From: an uncultured Brachyspira sp.
Lineage (GTDB): Bacteria > Spirochaetota > Brachyspiria > Brachyspirales > Brachyspiraceae
Direction of reading: 5' to 3'
DNA length: 64,000 nucleotides
Assembly (NCBI RefSeq): GCF_934747485.1
Contig: NZ_CAKVGN010000002.1
Span: forward strand, 1 to 64,000
Part shown: in pieces, positions 42,946 to 54,053 of the stretch
How positions within the stretch are numbered: position 1 is the first letter of the stretch
Layout: every line of letters begins with the position of its first letter
The notes under the pieces: generated by a model
Databases searched by the model: none
What the model was told of the DNA's origin: nothing
The model's input: the letters and a program-made list of their open reading frames with translations, nothing else
Translations under genes and position numbers: made by a program

Positions 42946-45768
42946 TTAACCTTTATTTTTCATTCTCTTCTTCTCTTCTTTCATTTTTTGTTTTTTAGCT
43001 CTTTGCTCTAATTTTAACTTTAATTTATCCAAAGCCTTAGATTCTTTCTTAATATCTTCTTCAGTTTTTTCAGTCTTAAATGAAATAACAGATTTATATA
43101 ATTGCAAGAATATATATTGCAATTCTTTAATTCTCTTATCCATAGTCTCCATACTTGCACTGCTCGCATTAGACAACTCACTTACATTTTCTATAGAATT
43201 AACAAGTCTTTTAATATCATTTTCAGTAGCATTAACAACATTAACTACATCTTCAGCTAATTTATCAACGCTTGTTATGTTCTGTCCAACAGTAGAACTC
43301 ATCTGCATCTGTTTTATAGATAATTCCTGAATATACTCAGTAATGCTATTTAAGTTTGAAATATTGGATAATATATCCCTTCTTCCAATATCAAGTTCAT
43401 CATTAGCATTAGATATATTAGCAATTAAGTCAGCAATAGTATTAGAACCCTCAAGTATTTTCTCCATAGATTCAGAACTCTTAAATGCTAAAGATACAGT
43501 ATGGTCAATAGCTTGTGTAGTCTCTTCAATAATGTCATCAATTATTTTAGAGTTTTCATCGGTATCTTCAGCCAATTTTCTAATTTTATCAGCAACAACT
43601 GTAAAACCTCTACCATGTTCACCAGCATGAGCAGCCTCGATAGCAGCGTTCATTGCAAGTAGGTTAGTTTGTTCTGCTATGTTATGAATAACCTGTGTGA
43701 TGTTTGTAATCTGTTTTGAATATTCTTTAATACTTTGGATAGACTCTGTAACAGATTCACCTATATTACTTCCATCTTGTGCTTCTGTGTATAATACTTT
43801 AGCATAGTTGTTAGCTTTATTTGCTCCTTGGCTCACTGTAACAATGTTTGCTATCATTTGCTGAACTGATGTACTTGTTTTTGATATTGCTTCAGATTGT
43901 GATTTTATTTTTTCTGTTATGTCATTAATATTGTCTAATAATAATTGTATAGTTTCATTAACAGAATTAAACTTAGTTCTTTGCATGAAACTCACTCTTG
44001 CCGCATTAGAAGAAGATTCTGATATTTTTGAGGAGTTTTCAAATTCTCTTTCGAACTCTTTGTATATAGTATTAAAATCACTAATACTCATACTAATAGA
44101 AGCTCTCATGTTTTGTATGTTTCCAGTCATAGTATAAGCATTGTTTTTAATAGTTACAATGATGTTTTGCATTTTATCCAAGAACTTATTGAACGAATAT
44201 ACCAATTCTCCTGTTTCATTATTGTTAACTATAGGAAGTCTTATTGTTAAATCACCTGAACCTTCACTGAGTGATTCAGATACGTTTTTAGCGGCAACTA
44301 AAGTTCTTCTTAAATTATATATTAATAATATTATAGATATTGAGAATATTAATAGTCCTGCATATATGAATAAGTTTGCTATAGATAATACTTCCCTAAA
44401 AGCAATATCTGTTTGATATGCAGGCTTATAACTCCAACTATTTATTACATATATATCATTAAATATTTGATATTTTACAAATAATAAATTCAATGCTTCA
44501 TCATAAAATATTTTAGCATCTGTAATACTGTTTATTTTACTGTTATTTTGCTCATCTCTAATTTTAAGCGAACTAGTAACGTTTCCTAATATATTTTGCA
44601 TATTTTGAAGTTCATTAGGATTATTAAAAGCATTAATATTATATTCTCTATCTGTAATAAATATATTTAAATTATCTTTATAAATATTATTATTTAATAA
44701 GTCTTCATATATTGAAGTTTTTAATTCTAATAAAATAAAACCTATATTATTATTATTATAAATAATAGGATTATAAACAAAAAAAGTATCATTATATTTT
44801 ATAATATTAACATAATAATTAGTTTCACTAGTTAATAGATTTAATTTATTTCTCTGTATATTAGGCGTATAATTAGTATATACTCTAGTAACACTATTAT
44901 CTTTATAACCGAAATCCACATATAAGTTTCTTGCAGTAGTATCATCTATATTCATACCAATATTATCTAAATTAGAGAAATATATAGCAAAAGAAATAAT
45001 ATCAGGATCATTTATATATTGTTTTTTTATATAATTATTGATGATATTAATATTTTCATTAAAGTTATTATTATTTCTTGGATAATTATTTATATAATAT
45101 GAGAGAGCAGTAGCAGCATTAATATATTTATCTATTCTTCTCGAGAACTCATTTACAAAATCATTAGCATATTCTCTTTTCAATGAAGCATTAGAAACAC
45201 TGTAATGATAAGACTCAGCCCTATAATGCATACCATTAACTAATGTGATTATAAATATAACTACAGATATCAATATAGGACCTAAACTATATCCCATAGG
45301 CAAATAATATTCTTTAGAGCCAGTTTTTCTATATAAAGGTCCAACTAAGAAGTTAAAAGAAATAGAAGCAAGCCCCATAGAGAAAGTTATAAGGAATATT
45401 ACCATTATGAGTCTTATATTAAGTATCTCAAATAATGTTATACTTCCTTCTATTAAGTAAATTGTATATGATACTATAGCAACTAATACAACAGCAAAGC
45501 CCGTCTTTATGACATACAGCCTTCCAAGCATAACAGCACTTTTTCTCTCTGCCTTTATACAATCAAGAAATAAACTTATAGAAGTTGCTAATGCTATTAA
45601 TACAATAAATAAATATATGTATCCTCTTAAAGAACTTCCCAACTGATATATAGTTCTTAATAGTATAGAGTATAATTCAACTGATATAACAGCAACTATT
45701 AAGAAATGTATTGGTATATAGAACTTTAATTTATTTTTTCTAGAAATTTCTTTTTTGTTTAATAGCAT
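42946..45768 (-). CDS. Methyl-accepting chemotaxis protein
   Basis: A 940-residue receptor. Unusually, five N-terminal membrane helices (about residues 15-185) precede the periplasmic sensor region (about 190-470), which has the look of a Cache domain. A further membrane helix (about 465-490), a HAMP linker ([20 protein letters not shown]) and a long cytoplasmic coiled coil follow. The hairpin tip with the CheA/CheW contact, [20 protein letters not shown] then [18 protein letters not shown], is fully conserved. The C-terminus is a Lys/Glu-rich coil (from 890). The ligand is unknown. It is coupled to the OmpA-domain gene. Confidence 0.93.
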   Translation of the reverse strand: MLLNKKEISRKNKLKFYIPIHFLIVAVISVELYSILLRTIYQLGSSLRGYIYLFIVLIALATSISLFLDCIKAERKSAVMLGRLYVIKTGFAVVLVAIVSYTIYLIEGSITLFEILNIRLIMVIFLITFSMGLASISFNFLVGPLYRKTGSKEYYLPMGYSLGPILISVVIFIITLVNGMHYRAESYHYSVSNASLKREYANDFVNEFSRRIDKYINAATALSYYINNYPRNNNNFNENINIINNYIKKQYINDPDIISFAIYFSNLDNIGMNIDDTTARNLYVDFGYKDNSVTRVYTNYTPNIQRNKLNLLTSETNYYVNIIKYNDTFFVYNPIIYNNNNIGFILLELKTSIYEDLLNNNIYKDNLNIFITDREYNINAFNNPNELQNMQNILGNVTSSLKIRDEQNNSKINSITDAKIFYDEALNLLFVKYQIFNDIYVINSWSYKPAYQTDIAFREVLSIANLFIYAGLLIFSISIILLIYNLRRTLVAAKNVSESLSEGSGDLTIRLPIVNNNETGELVYSFNKFLDKMQNIIVTIKNNAYTMTGNIQNMRASISMSISDFNTIYKEFEREFENSSKISESSSNAARVSFMQRTKFNSVNETIQLLLDNINDITEKIKSQSEAISKTSTSVQQMIANIVTVSQGANKANNYAKVLYTEAQDGSNIGESVTESIQSIKEYSKQITNITQVIHNIAEQTNLLAMNAAIEAAHAGEHGRGFTVVADKIRKLAEDTDENSKIIDDIIEETTQAIDHTVSLAFKSSESMEKILEGSNTIADLIANISNANDELDIGRRDILSNISNLNSITEYIQELSIKQMQMSSTVGQNITSVDKLAEDVVNVVNATENDIKRLVNSIENVSELSNASSASMETMDKRIKELQYIFLQLYKSVISFKTEKTEEDIKKESKALDKLKLKLEQRAKKQKMKEEKKRMKNKG

Positions 45769-45824
45769 ACAATCAACCTAAAGTATTATTATTGTTTTAA
45801 TTATCGGTAAGGCTGTATTAATAT

Positions 45825-47258
<1,434 letters not shown>

Positions 47259-47297
47259 TTAAAAAATATTGTTGTATATTTTATATCTATTGAAAAC

Positions 47298-48173
47298 TTA
47301 TTCAAGTACTTTTATCATTTCTTTATGAATTTTTTTATTACTTGCAATATATTGTTTTTTAGAAAAAATATTATATTCTTTCATATTAATATTAGTTACC
47401 ATACCGCCAGCCTGCTTCAAAATTACAGTACCCGCACATATATCCCAAGGCGATAATCCGTATTCAAAAAAGCCGTCAGCAATACCCTCTGCTACCATAC
47501 ATATATCTAATGCCGCAGAACCATCTCTTCTAACCGCTAAACTCCTCTTAACCATATTAGCAAAATCTATCATTCTATTATTTAAAAAATCATCATCAGT
47601 GCTGGTATTATAATAAAAACCAGTTATTATTAAAGAATCTATTAATTTGCTGTTGCTGCTCACATTGATTACTTTTTTATTTTTATATGCTTTTGATTTT
47701 ATATGTGCCTTATATACTGTATCTGTTATAGGGTTATAAACAACTCCTAATACAGGAATATCTTTATATGCCAAACCAATAGATACACAGTAAAATGGAT
47801 AGCCATGTATAAAGTTTGTAGTGCCGTCTATAGGGTCTACTATCCAATTAAAATCTTTATCATCATCTGTTTGTCCAGATTCTTCGCCGTAAAAGCCAAA
47901 TTTTGGATATTTTTTAGCTAAATACTCTCTTATAGTTTTTTCATTCTTTATATCTATTTCTGTAAATAAATCTGTTTTCCCCTTATGAGATACTTTCTTT
48001 GGAGAAGAAAAAAACTTAAGAGAATATTTGCCCGCCTTAACTGCAATATATTCAGCATCTTTTATACATTTATTCAAACTAGATTTTGGTATTTTGTTTA
48101 TTTTTGCTTCTATTTCTTTTTTCTCTCTTATTTCTTCTTTTTTTTCATCACTTAATTTTTTAAATATAGGCAT
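47298..48173 (-). CDS. suhB: Inositol monophosphatase family protein
   Basis: A 291-residue phosphatase of the IMPase/SuhB/CysQ group. Metal-binding motifs are GEESGQ (residues near 98), WIVDPIDGTTNFIHGYPFY and SPWDICAGTVILKQAGG. A basic, Lys/Glu-rich N-terminal extension of about 35 residues precedes the usual start of the fold. Typical substrates are myo-inositol 1-phosphate, related sugar phosphates or, in SuhB, an additional role in rRNA transcription; which applies here is unknown, so the symbol is tentative. It lies 26 bp after mlaD on the same strand. Confidence 0.88.
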   Translation of the reverse strand: MPIFKKLSDEKKEEIREKKEIEAKINKIPKSSLNKCIKDAEYIAVKAGKYSLKFFSSPKKVSHKGKTDLFTEIDIKNEKTIREYLAKKYPKFGFYGEESGQTDDDKDFNWIVDPIDGTTNFIHGYPFYCVSIGLAYKDIPVLGVVYNPITDTVYKAHIKSKAYKNKKVINVSSNSKLIDSLIITGFYYNTSTDDDFLNNRMIDFANMVKRSLAVRRDGSAALDICMVAEGIADGFFEYGLSPWDICAGTVILKQAGGMVTNINMKEYNIFSKKQYIASNKKIHKEMIKVLE

Positions 48174-48199
48174 AATTAGATACTCCTTAAAAAATTATA

Positions 48200-48982
48200 T
48201 TATCTATTAGTCCTAGTCTCTCTAAATAATAATGCAGAAGGATTATCCTTTAATTTCTCACTAAATATTCTCATATTATCAATAATAGCAGCTACATTTG
48301 TCTGCATATTTGTATCTTTCATAATGATTCCTGCTGTGCCTTTACCATTTTCTACATCATTAATTATGCTGGATAAATCTCTTGTTATAGAGTTAATATG
48401 TACTAAACTTTCATTAAAATTCGAAATTACATCTGTAATAGTTTTCTCATTAGTACCTATAATCTCAGTTATACTAATAATAGTCTTTGACAAATTAGTT
48501 AATATTCCAGAAAATTGCTCAAAGTTTAAATCTTTACCAATATCTCCTATAGAACCCAATGTACTTTCCAAACTAAAAGGCTCTACACCTTGTACAACAG
48601 TTTCTGGCTCTATAGATTTAAGCCCGGAAGTTGTAATTGTCGGCGGAGTAGCCATGATGTATTTTTCACCAAGACCTAAACCTACTGTTTGTATAGTAAA
48701 TCTTGTTCCCTCTGGTAATATCACTTTTCTATCTGTAATAAATAAAGTTACTCTTATAGTTCCATCTGGATTAATACTAATATCTTCTATAAAACCAATA
48801 TTAATACCGCCGCCTCTATATGATACTTTACCATTTACAAGCAAATCGCCAATAAATACATAGTCTACGTATATTCTATATCCATTTCCCTTTAATTTAA
48901 ACTTACCAAATACAGTAATAGCTCCAATTAGCAACACTAAAGTAACTATAAAAAATATTCCTAATTTTACTTTGTTTTTCAT
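48200..48982 (-). CDS. mlaD: MlaD/MCE-domain phospholipid transport protein
   Basis: A 260-residue protein with one N-terminal membrane anchor (about 5-25, VKLGIFFIVTLVLLIGAITV). An MCE domain follows (about 37-115: YRIYVDYVFIGDLLVNGKVSYRG with GIGFIEDI-like turn, then GTRFTIQTVGLGLGEKYI). A long helical C-terminal part contains ILTNLSKTIISITEIIG and VENGKGTAGIIMKD, the latter typical of MCE proteins. It should form a periplasmic hexamer passing lipids between membranes. It follows mlaF by 16 bp. The permease MlaE, usually next to these, is missing from the locus. Confidence 0.9.
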   Translation of the reverse strand: MKNKVKLGIFFIVTLVLLIGAITVFGKFKLKGNGYRIYVDYVFIGDLLVNGKVSYRGGGINIGFIEDISINPDGTIRVTLFITDRKVILPEGTRFTIQTVGLGLGEKYIMATPPTITTSGLKSIEPETVVQGVEPFSLESTLGSIGDIGKDLNFEQFSGILTNLSKTIISITEIIGTNEKTITDVISNFNESLVHINSITRDLSSIINDVENGKGTAGIIMKDTNMQTNVAAIIDNMRIFSEKLKDNPSALLFRETRTNR

Positions 48983-48998
48983 AAAACTTCCTTATAAC

Positions 48999-49775
48999 TT
49001 AATCTTTTGGTCTGATACTTTCTATATCTTCACCTTTTTTTGCTATACTGCTCATAAAAAAGAATTTCAAATGAGGGTTTTCTATTTCTTTTAAATGATC
49101 AGGATCCCCCCCTTCTATAATCTGACCTTTATGCAGCATAACAACTCTATCAGCCATTCTAAACACACTAGTCATATCATGCGTAATAACTATACTTGTA
49201 ACATTAAGTATATTTTGCATTTTTACTATTAAATCATCTATTACCCTAGACATAACAGGGTCTAGTCCTGTAGTAGGCTCATCATACAATAATATTTCAG
49301 GGTCCATTGCAATAGCTCTCGCTAATCCCACACGTTTTTTCATTCCGCCTGATAATTCTGAAGGCATTTTTTTTTCTATATTAGGCATGCCAACCATATC
49401 TAATACTTCAGCTACTTTTATCTTTATTCTGCTTTCAGGCATGTCTTTTTTTATTCTTCTAAGTCCAAAACTTACATTCTCATAAACATTTAAAGAGTCA
49501 AATAAAGCAGCACCCTGAAAAACCATAGCAAACTTTTTTCTAACCTCAGTAAGCTCATTATCTGATATCTGATTTATGTCATTCCCATCTATTATAATAC
49601 TTCCAGAATCAGGCTGTAATAGTCCTATTAAGTGCTTTATAAGAACGCTTTTACCGCAGCCGGAATTACCTATAACCGCCAATGTTTCGCCCCTATTAAC
49701 TATGAGATTAACACCATTTAAAACTTTCTGACTGCCAAAGCTCTTATGTACATCTTTTAATTCTATTATATTCAT
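48999..49775 (-). CDS. mlaF: MlaF-type ABC transporter ATPase
   Basis: A 258-residue ABC ATPase. Walker A is GNSGCGKS (37-44), the Q-loop is in [11 protein letters not shown], the signature is [14 protein letters not shown] and Walker B is [13 protein letters not shown]. The C-terminal stretch ([22 protein letters not shown]) is a short tail as in MlaF rather than a methionine-importer domain. It would power lipid traffic with MlaD, encoded 16 bp downstream. The permease partner must be encoded elsewhere. manA is 16 bp upstream. Confidence 0.9.
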   Translation of the reverse strand: MNIIELKDVHKSFGSQKVLNGVNLIVNRGETLAVIGNSGCGKSVLIKHLIGLLQPDSGSIIIDGNDINQISDNELTEVRKKFAMVFQGAALFDSLNVYENVSFGLRRIKKDMPESRIKIKVAEVLDMVGMPNIEKKMPSELSGGMKKRVGLARAIAMDPEILLYDEPTTGLDPVMSRVIDDLIVKMQNILNVTSIVITHDMTSVFRMADRVVMLHKGQIIEGGDPDHLKEIENPHLKFFFMSSIAKKGEDIESIRPKD

Positions 49776-49791
49776 AAAACTACAATTTTCC

Positions 49792-50766
49792 TTAAACCGT
49801 CACTCTTAATAATTTTATACCTTTTTCAGTATTAATGCTATATTCTCCAAGATATGCAGGCAAAAGAACAGTCTTTCCAGCTTCTAATTCAACAGTGTTT
49901 TCGTCGCTTGCTATCGTTCCGCTTCCTTCCATTACCAATATTATTTCAAATGTTTTATTATTTGTTTTAGAAGTATATTTATCTTTTATAACATATTCTT
50001 CTGTTGTAAAATATTCATTTGAAAATATATTATTGATTTCTATATTATCTTTCTTTATTATACTTTCTTTTTTTGATTTTAATTGAAAAGCATCTATATC
50101 TTTAATAACATTAAAAGAGTCTTCTATATGAAGTTCTCTTGAGTTGCCATTTTTATCTACCCTATTCCAATCATAAAGTCTATATGTAACATCACTCGGA
50201 GTTTGTATTTCTGCTATTAAACTATTACCCATTATAGCATGTATACAGCCATTAGGTATATAAAAGGCATCTCCTTTTTTTACATCAAAATAATTAAACA
50301 TATCCTCTATGTTCTTTTTATTTTCTATAGCCTCTTTCAATTTATTTTTATCAACACCTTCTTTTAACCCCACTAAAAGCTTAGCATTCTCATCTGCTTC
50401 CATGATATACCACATTTCATTTTTGCCATGCTTATCATGTTTTTTGTTAGCATATTCTTCATCTGGGTGAACTTGTATTGATAATTTATCTCTTGCATCT
50501 ATAAATTTTATTAGTAGAGGAAAATATTCTTGATTTTTACAATTATTTCCTAAAAGTTTTTCTCCAAGCTCCTCTATGATAAATGATATAGTTTTATCTT
50601 TAAACTCACCGTTTGCGATGATATTTTTATCATTTTTTAAATCGCATATCTCCCAGCTCTCACCGATATTTTTATCTTTATCAAAAGGTTTAGAATAAGA
50701 CTTAACCAGTGTATTGCCGCCCCAAATGGACTCTTTACCTATTTCTTTAAATTCAAATATATACAT
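49792..50766 (-). CDS. manA: Mannose-6-phosphate isomerase, class I
   Basis: A 324-residue zinc cupin enzyme interconverting mannose 6-phosphate and fructose 6-phosphate. Zinc ligands are visible in [10 protein letters not shown] (Gln and His), KNEMWYIME (Glu) and IPNGCIHAI (His). The start [13 protein letters not shown] and the later [19 protein letters not shown] (active-site Arg region) also match the short, Bacillus-type ManA. It is the first gene of a tight minus-strand run manA-mlaF-mlaD-suhB; its role with lipid-transport genes is not obvious. Family II repeat copy 2 lies immediately upstream. Confidence 0.93.
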   Translation of the reverse strand: MYIFEFKEIGKESIWGGNTLVKSYSKPFDKDKNIGESWEICDLKNDKNIIANGEFKDKTISFIIEELGEKLLGNNCKNQEYFPLLIKFIDARDKLSIQVHPDEEYANKKHDKHGKNEMWYIMEADENAKLLVGLKEGVDKNKLKEAIENKKNIEDMFNYFDVKKGDAFYIPNGCIHAIMGNSLIAEIQTPSDVTYRLYDWNRVDKNGNSRELHIEDSFNVIKDIDAFQLKSKKESIIKKDNIEINNIFSNEYFTTEEYVIKDKYTSKTNNKTFEIILVMEGSGTIASDENTVELEAGKTVLLPAYLGEYSINTEKGIKLLRVTV

Positions 50767-50827
50767 AGTTACATTATATAAAATAAAAAAAATAATTCAA
50801 TACAATAAAATTTAATTATTTAAATAC

Positions 50828-51023
50828 CGCACGCTAAACTAAACAATAAATTATGAATATCTTTTTATACACACTTTTATTTATAAACAGTGATTGTTTA
50901 ACCGTGCGTTGAATAAAATTTCAAATTTAATAAAAGCTTGGGTGGGAGTGCTTTTTTTATTAATCTACAAATGATAATTAAAATTAGAAATTTAAAATAA
51001 AACAATGAAAAATAAAGGGTGGG
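50828..51023. repeat. Family II intergenic repeat, copy 2 (inverted relative to copy 1)
   Basis: CGCACGCTAAAC (50828-50839) and GTTTAACCGTGCG (50896-50908) form the central inverted repeat. To the right are GGGTGGGAGTGC (about 50940) and AAGGGTGGGG (about 51014), 32 and then 77 bp outward. Read on the minus strand this half matches 27044-27239 of copy 1 step by step. The left outer half is missing, replaced by the manA start. Confidence 0.8.
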
Positions 51024-51072
51024 GTATGTTATAAAAATTTTAAAGGAGTATTAACTTAAAAAAATTATAACT

Positions 51073-51654
51073 TTATAATAATAAAGTAAAATATTTATTG
51101 AAAAATTCTTTTAGTGGATTCAAAAAATCATTATAAATATCCCAAATTTCTTTATTTGTATAATCCCTTTCTTCTTCTTTTATTCTATTTTTATCATATC
51201 CCTTTATACTATCTAAATATGCATATATTTTTGATTTATCTATAGGAACATTAATATTTTCTAATAACTTTATGCATTCTATATAATTATCAAAACAATT
51301 AATTATCTCTTTTCTAACTGCAATGTTTATAAGCAAATCTTCTAAACTTCCACTATCTTTATTATTTGGAAATAAAAAGATATCTTTATCATCTAAATGA
51401 TAATTTTTTAAATTAGTTTTAATATTATCAATGGACTTATTTATATCATTATCTGCATCAAATATTACTATTAATTTATAATTATCATCTATATATTTTT
51501 TTATATTTATAATTTTAGTTTCATTAAAACTATTACCATTATTTATTTCTATTTTAATGTTTTCATTAATGTTTTTATAATTATATTCTATATAATCTTC
51601 TATAAACTTTTTATCAGCTTTTCCTTCAACTAATATTAAATATTTTTGATTCAT
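51073..51654 (-). CDS. TOPRIM-like (DUF3226-type) protein paired with an AAA ATPase
   Basis: A 193-residue protein with a TOPRIM-like core. It opens LILVEGKADKKFIEDYI (Glu10, Asp14) and has the acidic motif IVIFDADND (Asp66, Asp68, Asp70). The segment FLFPNNKDSGSLEDLLINIA and the later KSKIYAYLDSIKG follow the DUF3226 pattern. TOPRIM domains are metal-dependent nuclease or primase modules. It starts 2 bp after the AAA ATPase stop codon, so both products are probably made together. AAA plus TOPRIM pairs are known in bacterial defence systems (OLD-like, PARIS-like), but the exact type is not recognised. Confidence 0.82.
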   Translation of the reverse strand: MNQKYLILVEGKADKKFIEDYIEYNYKNINENIKIEINNGNSFNETKIINIKKYIDDNYKLIVIFDADNDINKSIDNIKTNLKNYHLDDKDIFLFPNNKDSGSLEDLLINIAVRKEIINCFDNYIECIKLLENINVPIDKSKIYAYLDSIKGYDKNRIKEEERDYTNKEIWDIYNDFLNPLKEFFNKYFTLLL

Positions 51655-51656
51655 AA

Positions 51657-52661
51657 TTAGTACCTTATATCAGAATCATTTTCAAGTAATTCTTTTACAC
51701 TATCTATATCATAATTATAAGATTGAAAACCTTTATTCTCTGTATTTACTATATTTATAACATTTACAGTATCTTTCATATCTCCAAATTCGTCATTAAC
51801 TATTTCAGATAAAAATTTTAATACTTCGTAGCTATGAGTTGTAAAGAACATTTGAATATCATTGTTTTTACTTAGATTTAATATGCTTCTTAATAAATGT
51901 TTTATAGTTTTATGATGAAGTCCATTTTCTATTTCATCAACTAAAATAGTATCATATTTATTAGCAACTATAGGCAGAATTATAGATAAATATTTTTTTA
52001 ATCCATCACCCATTATATTTGATAATACTAATTCATCTATACCTTCAATATTAAAATATATGTCATTTTTAAGTATATTAATTGCTTTTATATTTTTATT
52101 AAAAAAAGAAATCATTTCTATTAATTGCTTTTCATTTTTATTTTTTAAAATTTCTATTAAATAATTTGTTAAATTATTATATTCTACCGCAGAAGACAAA
52201 TACACACCTTTTATATTATGATTATATTTTAATAGTTCTCTTTCTATTGAATTTATATTTTCTAAAGAATATTTATAATTTTTTTTATCTTCTGTAGTAG
52301 AAAAAGTATATTCCAGTGATACTATTCCATTTAAAAATAAATTATCTTTTTTAATTATAGGCGATATAATCAAATTATAGTTTTTATTTGTGTCTAATGT
52401 ATAGTTTAAATTTATATTATTTTTACAATCAAAGTTATGAAATAAGTTTTTTAATTCTTCTGGGTCTTCTTTTATTCTTCTTATTGCATTTATATAATAA
52501 GCTGTATTTAAATCAAGAATAGATATCATTAAATTTATGGCTTCAAGTACAGTTGTCTTTCCACAATTATTTTTACCAACTAAAAAATTGATTTTTTTTA
52601 TATTATCTATTTTTAAATTATCAAAACCTCTAAAATTTTCTATACATAGGTCTTTAATCAT
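51657..52661 (-). CDS. AAA ATPase of the OLD/RecF-like (AAA_15/21) group
   Basis: A 334-residue ABC-type ATPase. The start MIKDLCIENFRGFDNLKIDN and Walker A LVGKNNCGKTT (residues 28-38) are typical. The middle is a helical insertion. The signature-like GDGLKKYLSIILPIV precedes Walker B DTILVDEIENGLHH and the FFTTHSYEVLKFL switch. Such ATPases guard or activate an associated nuclease. The TOPRIM-type gene is 2 bp downstream. Together they form a two-gene unit isolated between family II copy 2 and the alcohol dehydrogenase gene. Confidence 0.88.
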   Translation of the reverse strand: MIKDLCIENFRGFDNLKIDNIKKINFLVGKNNCGKTTVLEAINLMISILDLNTAYYINAIRRIKEDPEELKNLFHNFDCKNNINLNYTLDTNKNYNLIISPIIKKDNLFLNGIVSLEYTFSTTEDKKNYKYSLENINSIERELLKYNHNIKGVYLSSAVEYNNLTNYLIEILKNKNEKQLIEMISFFNKNIKAINILKNDIYFNIEGIDELVLSNIMGDGLKKYLSIILPIVANKYDTILVDEIENGLHHKTIKHLLRSILNLSKNNDIQMFFTTHSYEVLKFLSEIVNDEFGDMKDTVNVINIVNTENKGFQSYNYDIDSVKELLENDSDIRY

Positions 52662-52800
52662 AATAAAAATCCATAAACTTTAAATTAATTCTATATAAAT
52701 CTCGGAGTTTTTAAGAGAAAAATACAGCTCCATTTAATAACTATAAAATTGCAGATTTATAAGTTTAATTTAACCATAACATATTAATAGTAACCTGTAA

Positions 52801-53820
52801 TTATGCCTTAATTAAAACTTTGCCGTCTTTCGCATATAACTTATTAGTAAATACATCATTAATATTTTCCAAATCAACAATATCAGTTATAATTTCTGAT
52901 ACATCTATAATACCTCTTGCCAATAAATCGGCAGCCCTCTCAAAAGCATAAGGATTAACAAAAGAAGTTTTTATTGTAAGCTCTTTTTGAAACATCTCAA
53001 AAGGTTTTATTTTTACTTCATCATCAGGAGCAGTAAGCCCAAATAACATTATCTCAGCACCCTTACCTGCATATTTAATAGAATACTCAGCAGTCTGCAC
53101 CTTGCCGGCACAATCTATAACCTTGTCAATATTAAATATATTATTATTTTTTAATATCTCTTCAGTATTATCATTGACAGGGTCTATTACAATGTTGGCA
53201 CCATATTTTTTTGCTCTTTCTCTTCTTTTTTCAAACGGTTCTACAGCAATTATATTAACCGCCCCTTTATATTTTAAAAGCTGAACCATCATAAGACCAA
53301 TATTTCCAGCACCAACAACCATCACAGTATCACCTTGCTGAATATTCATTAAATCTATACCATGTAAACAGCATGAAATAGGCTCAACCATAGCAGCACT
53401 TTCATAAGAAACATTATCAGCTATTTTGAATACTAAATTCTCTTTAACTGTAACATATTCAGCAAATCCTCCGTCTAATGATACCCCAACAGCTGTCATA
53501 TTATTGCATAAATGCTTTTTTGCATTGTTGCAATAATAGCAATTATTGCAATAGTCGTTTGGGTCAACAGCAACCTTATCTCCAACTTTAACTTTAGTAA
53601 CATTCTTCCCAACCTTCTCTACACAGCCAGAAAGCTCATGCCCCAATATCCTAGGAGGCTTAACATCAGTACAGCCTTTCTCTCCTTCATATATATGTAC
53701 ATCAGTTCCGCAAACCCCAGAGTATTTAACTTTTATTAAAACTTCATTGTCTTTAGGCTCTTTTATATTTACGTCTTCTACAACGATTTTTTGTTTTTCA
53801 TAAAATACAGCAGCTTTCAT
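52801..53820 (-). CDS. Zinc-dependent medium-chain alcohol/polyol dehydrogenase
   Basis: A 339-residue enzyme of the sorbitol / butanediol / threonine dehydrogenase group. Catalytic zinc ligands lie in YSGVCGTDVH (Cys) and LGHELSG (His, Glu). Four structural-zinc Cys are in YCNNCYYCNNAKKHLC. The nucleotide-binding motif is VVGAGNIGLMM, with Glu after the second strand (IAVEPFEKRR) suggesting NAD. The substrate cannot be fixed; sorbitol or another polyol is the likeliest guess. Monocistronic with its own promoter. Confidence 0.9.
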   Translation of the reverse strand: MKAAVFYEKQKIVVEDVNIKEPKDNEVLIKVKYSGVCGTDVHIYEGEKGCTDVKPPRILGHELSGCVEKVGKNVTKVKVGDKVAVDPNDYCNNCYYCNNAKKHLCNNMTAVGVSLDGGFAEYVTVKENLVFKIADNVSYESAAMVEPISCCLHGIDLMNIQQGDTVMVVGAGNIGLMMVQLLKYKGAVNIIAVEPFEKRRERAKKYGANIVIDPVNDNTEEILKNNNIFNIDKVIDCAGKVQTAEYSIKYAGKGAEIMLFGLTAPDDEVKIKPFEMFQKELTIKTSFVNPYAFERAADLLARGIIDVSEIITDIVDLENINDVFTNKLYAKDGKVLIKA

Positions 53821-53863
53821 TTTAAATCTCCTATAAAAAAATAATTAAAATAATTTAATTGTA

Positions 53864-53894
53864 TATATAGTAATTATATTAAAATTATTGTCAA
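53864..53894 (-). promoter_or_regulatory. Candidate promoter for the alcohol dehydrogenase gene
   Basis: On the minus strand, TTGACA (53889-53894), then, 17-19 bp on, ACTATATATA (53862-53871 region). About 45 bp before the start codon. Confidence 0.5.
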
Positions 53895-53946
53895 GAAAAT
53901 AAAAGCATAAATGTTTTTTAATATAATTAGAAAAAAGAATAAAAAA

Positions 53947-53975
53947 TTGACAAACTTTAAAATTTTTACTATATG
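53947..53975 (+). promoter_or_regulatory. Candidate promoter for glgA
   Basis: TTGACA (53947-53952), a 17-bp spacer and TATATG (53970-53975), 79 bp before glgA. It is nearly the same, spacer included, as the promoter of the TPR gene at 18511-18539. Confidence 0.55.
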
Positions 53976-54053
53976 TAATTTTAAACAGTTGATTTTTAGA
54001 GTTAAAAGGTATATAAATATAATATAAATATATTTTAAAAGAGATTATTATTT

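Noticed and set aside
48324..48863. Long plus-strand frame inside mlaD
   Set aside because: Antisense shadow of a clearly conserved MCE protein, with no start signals.
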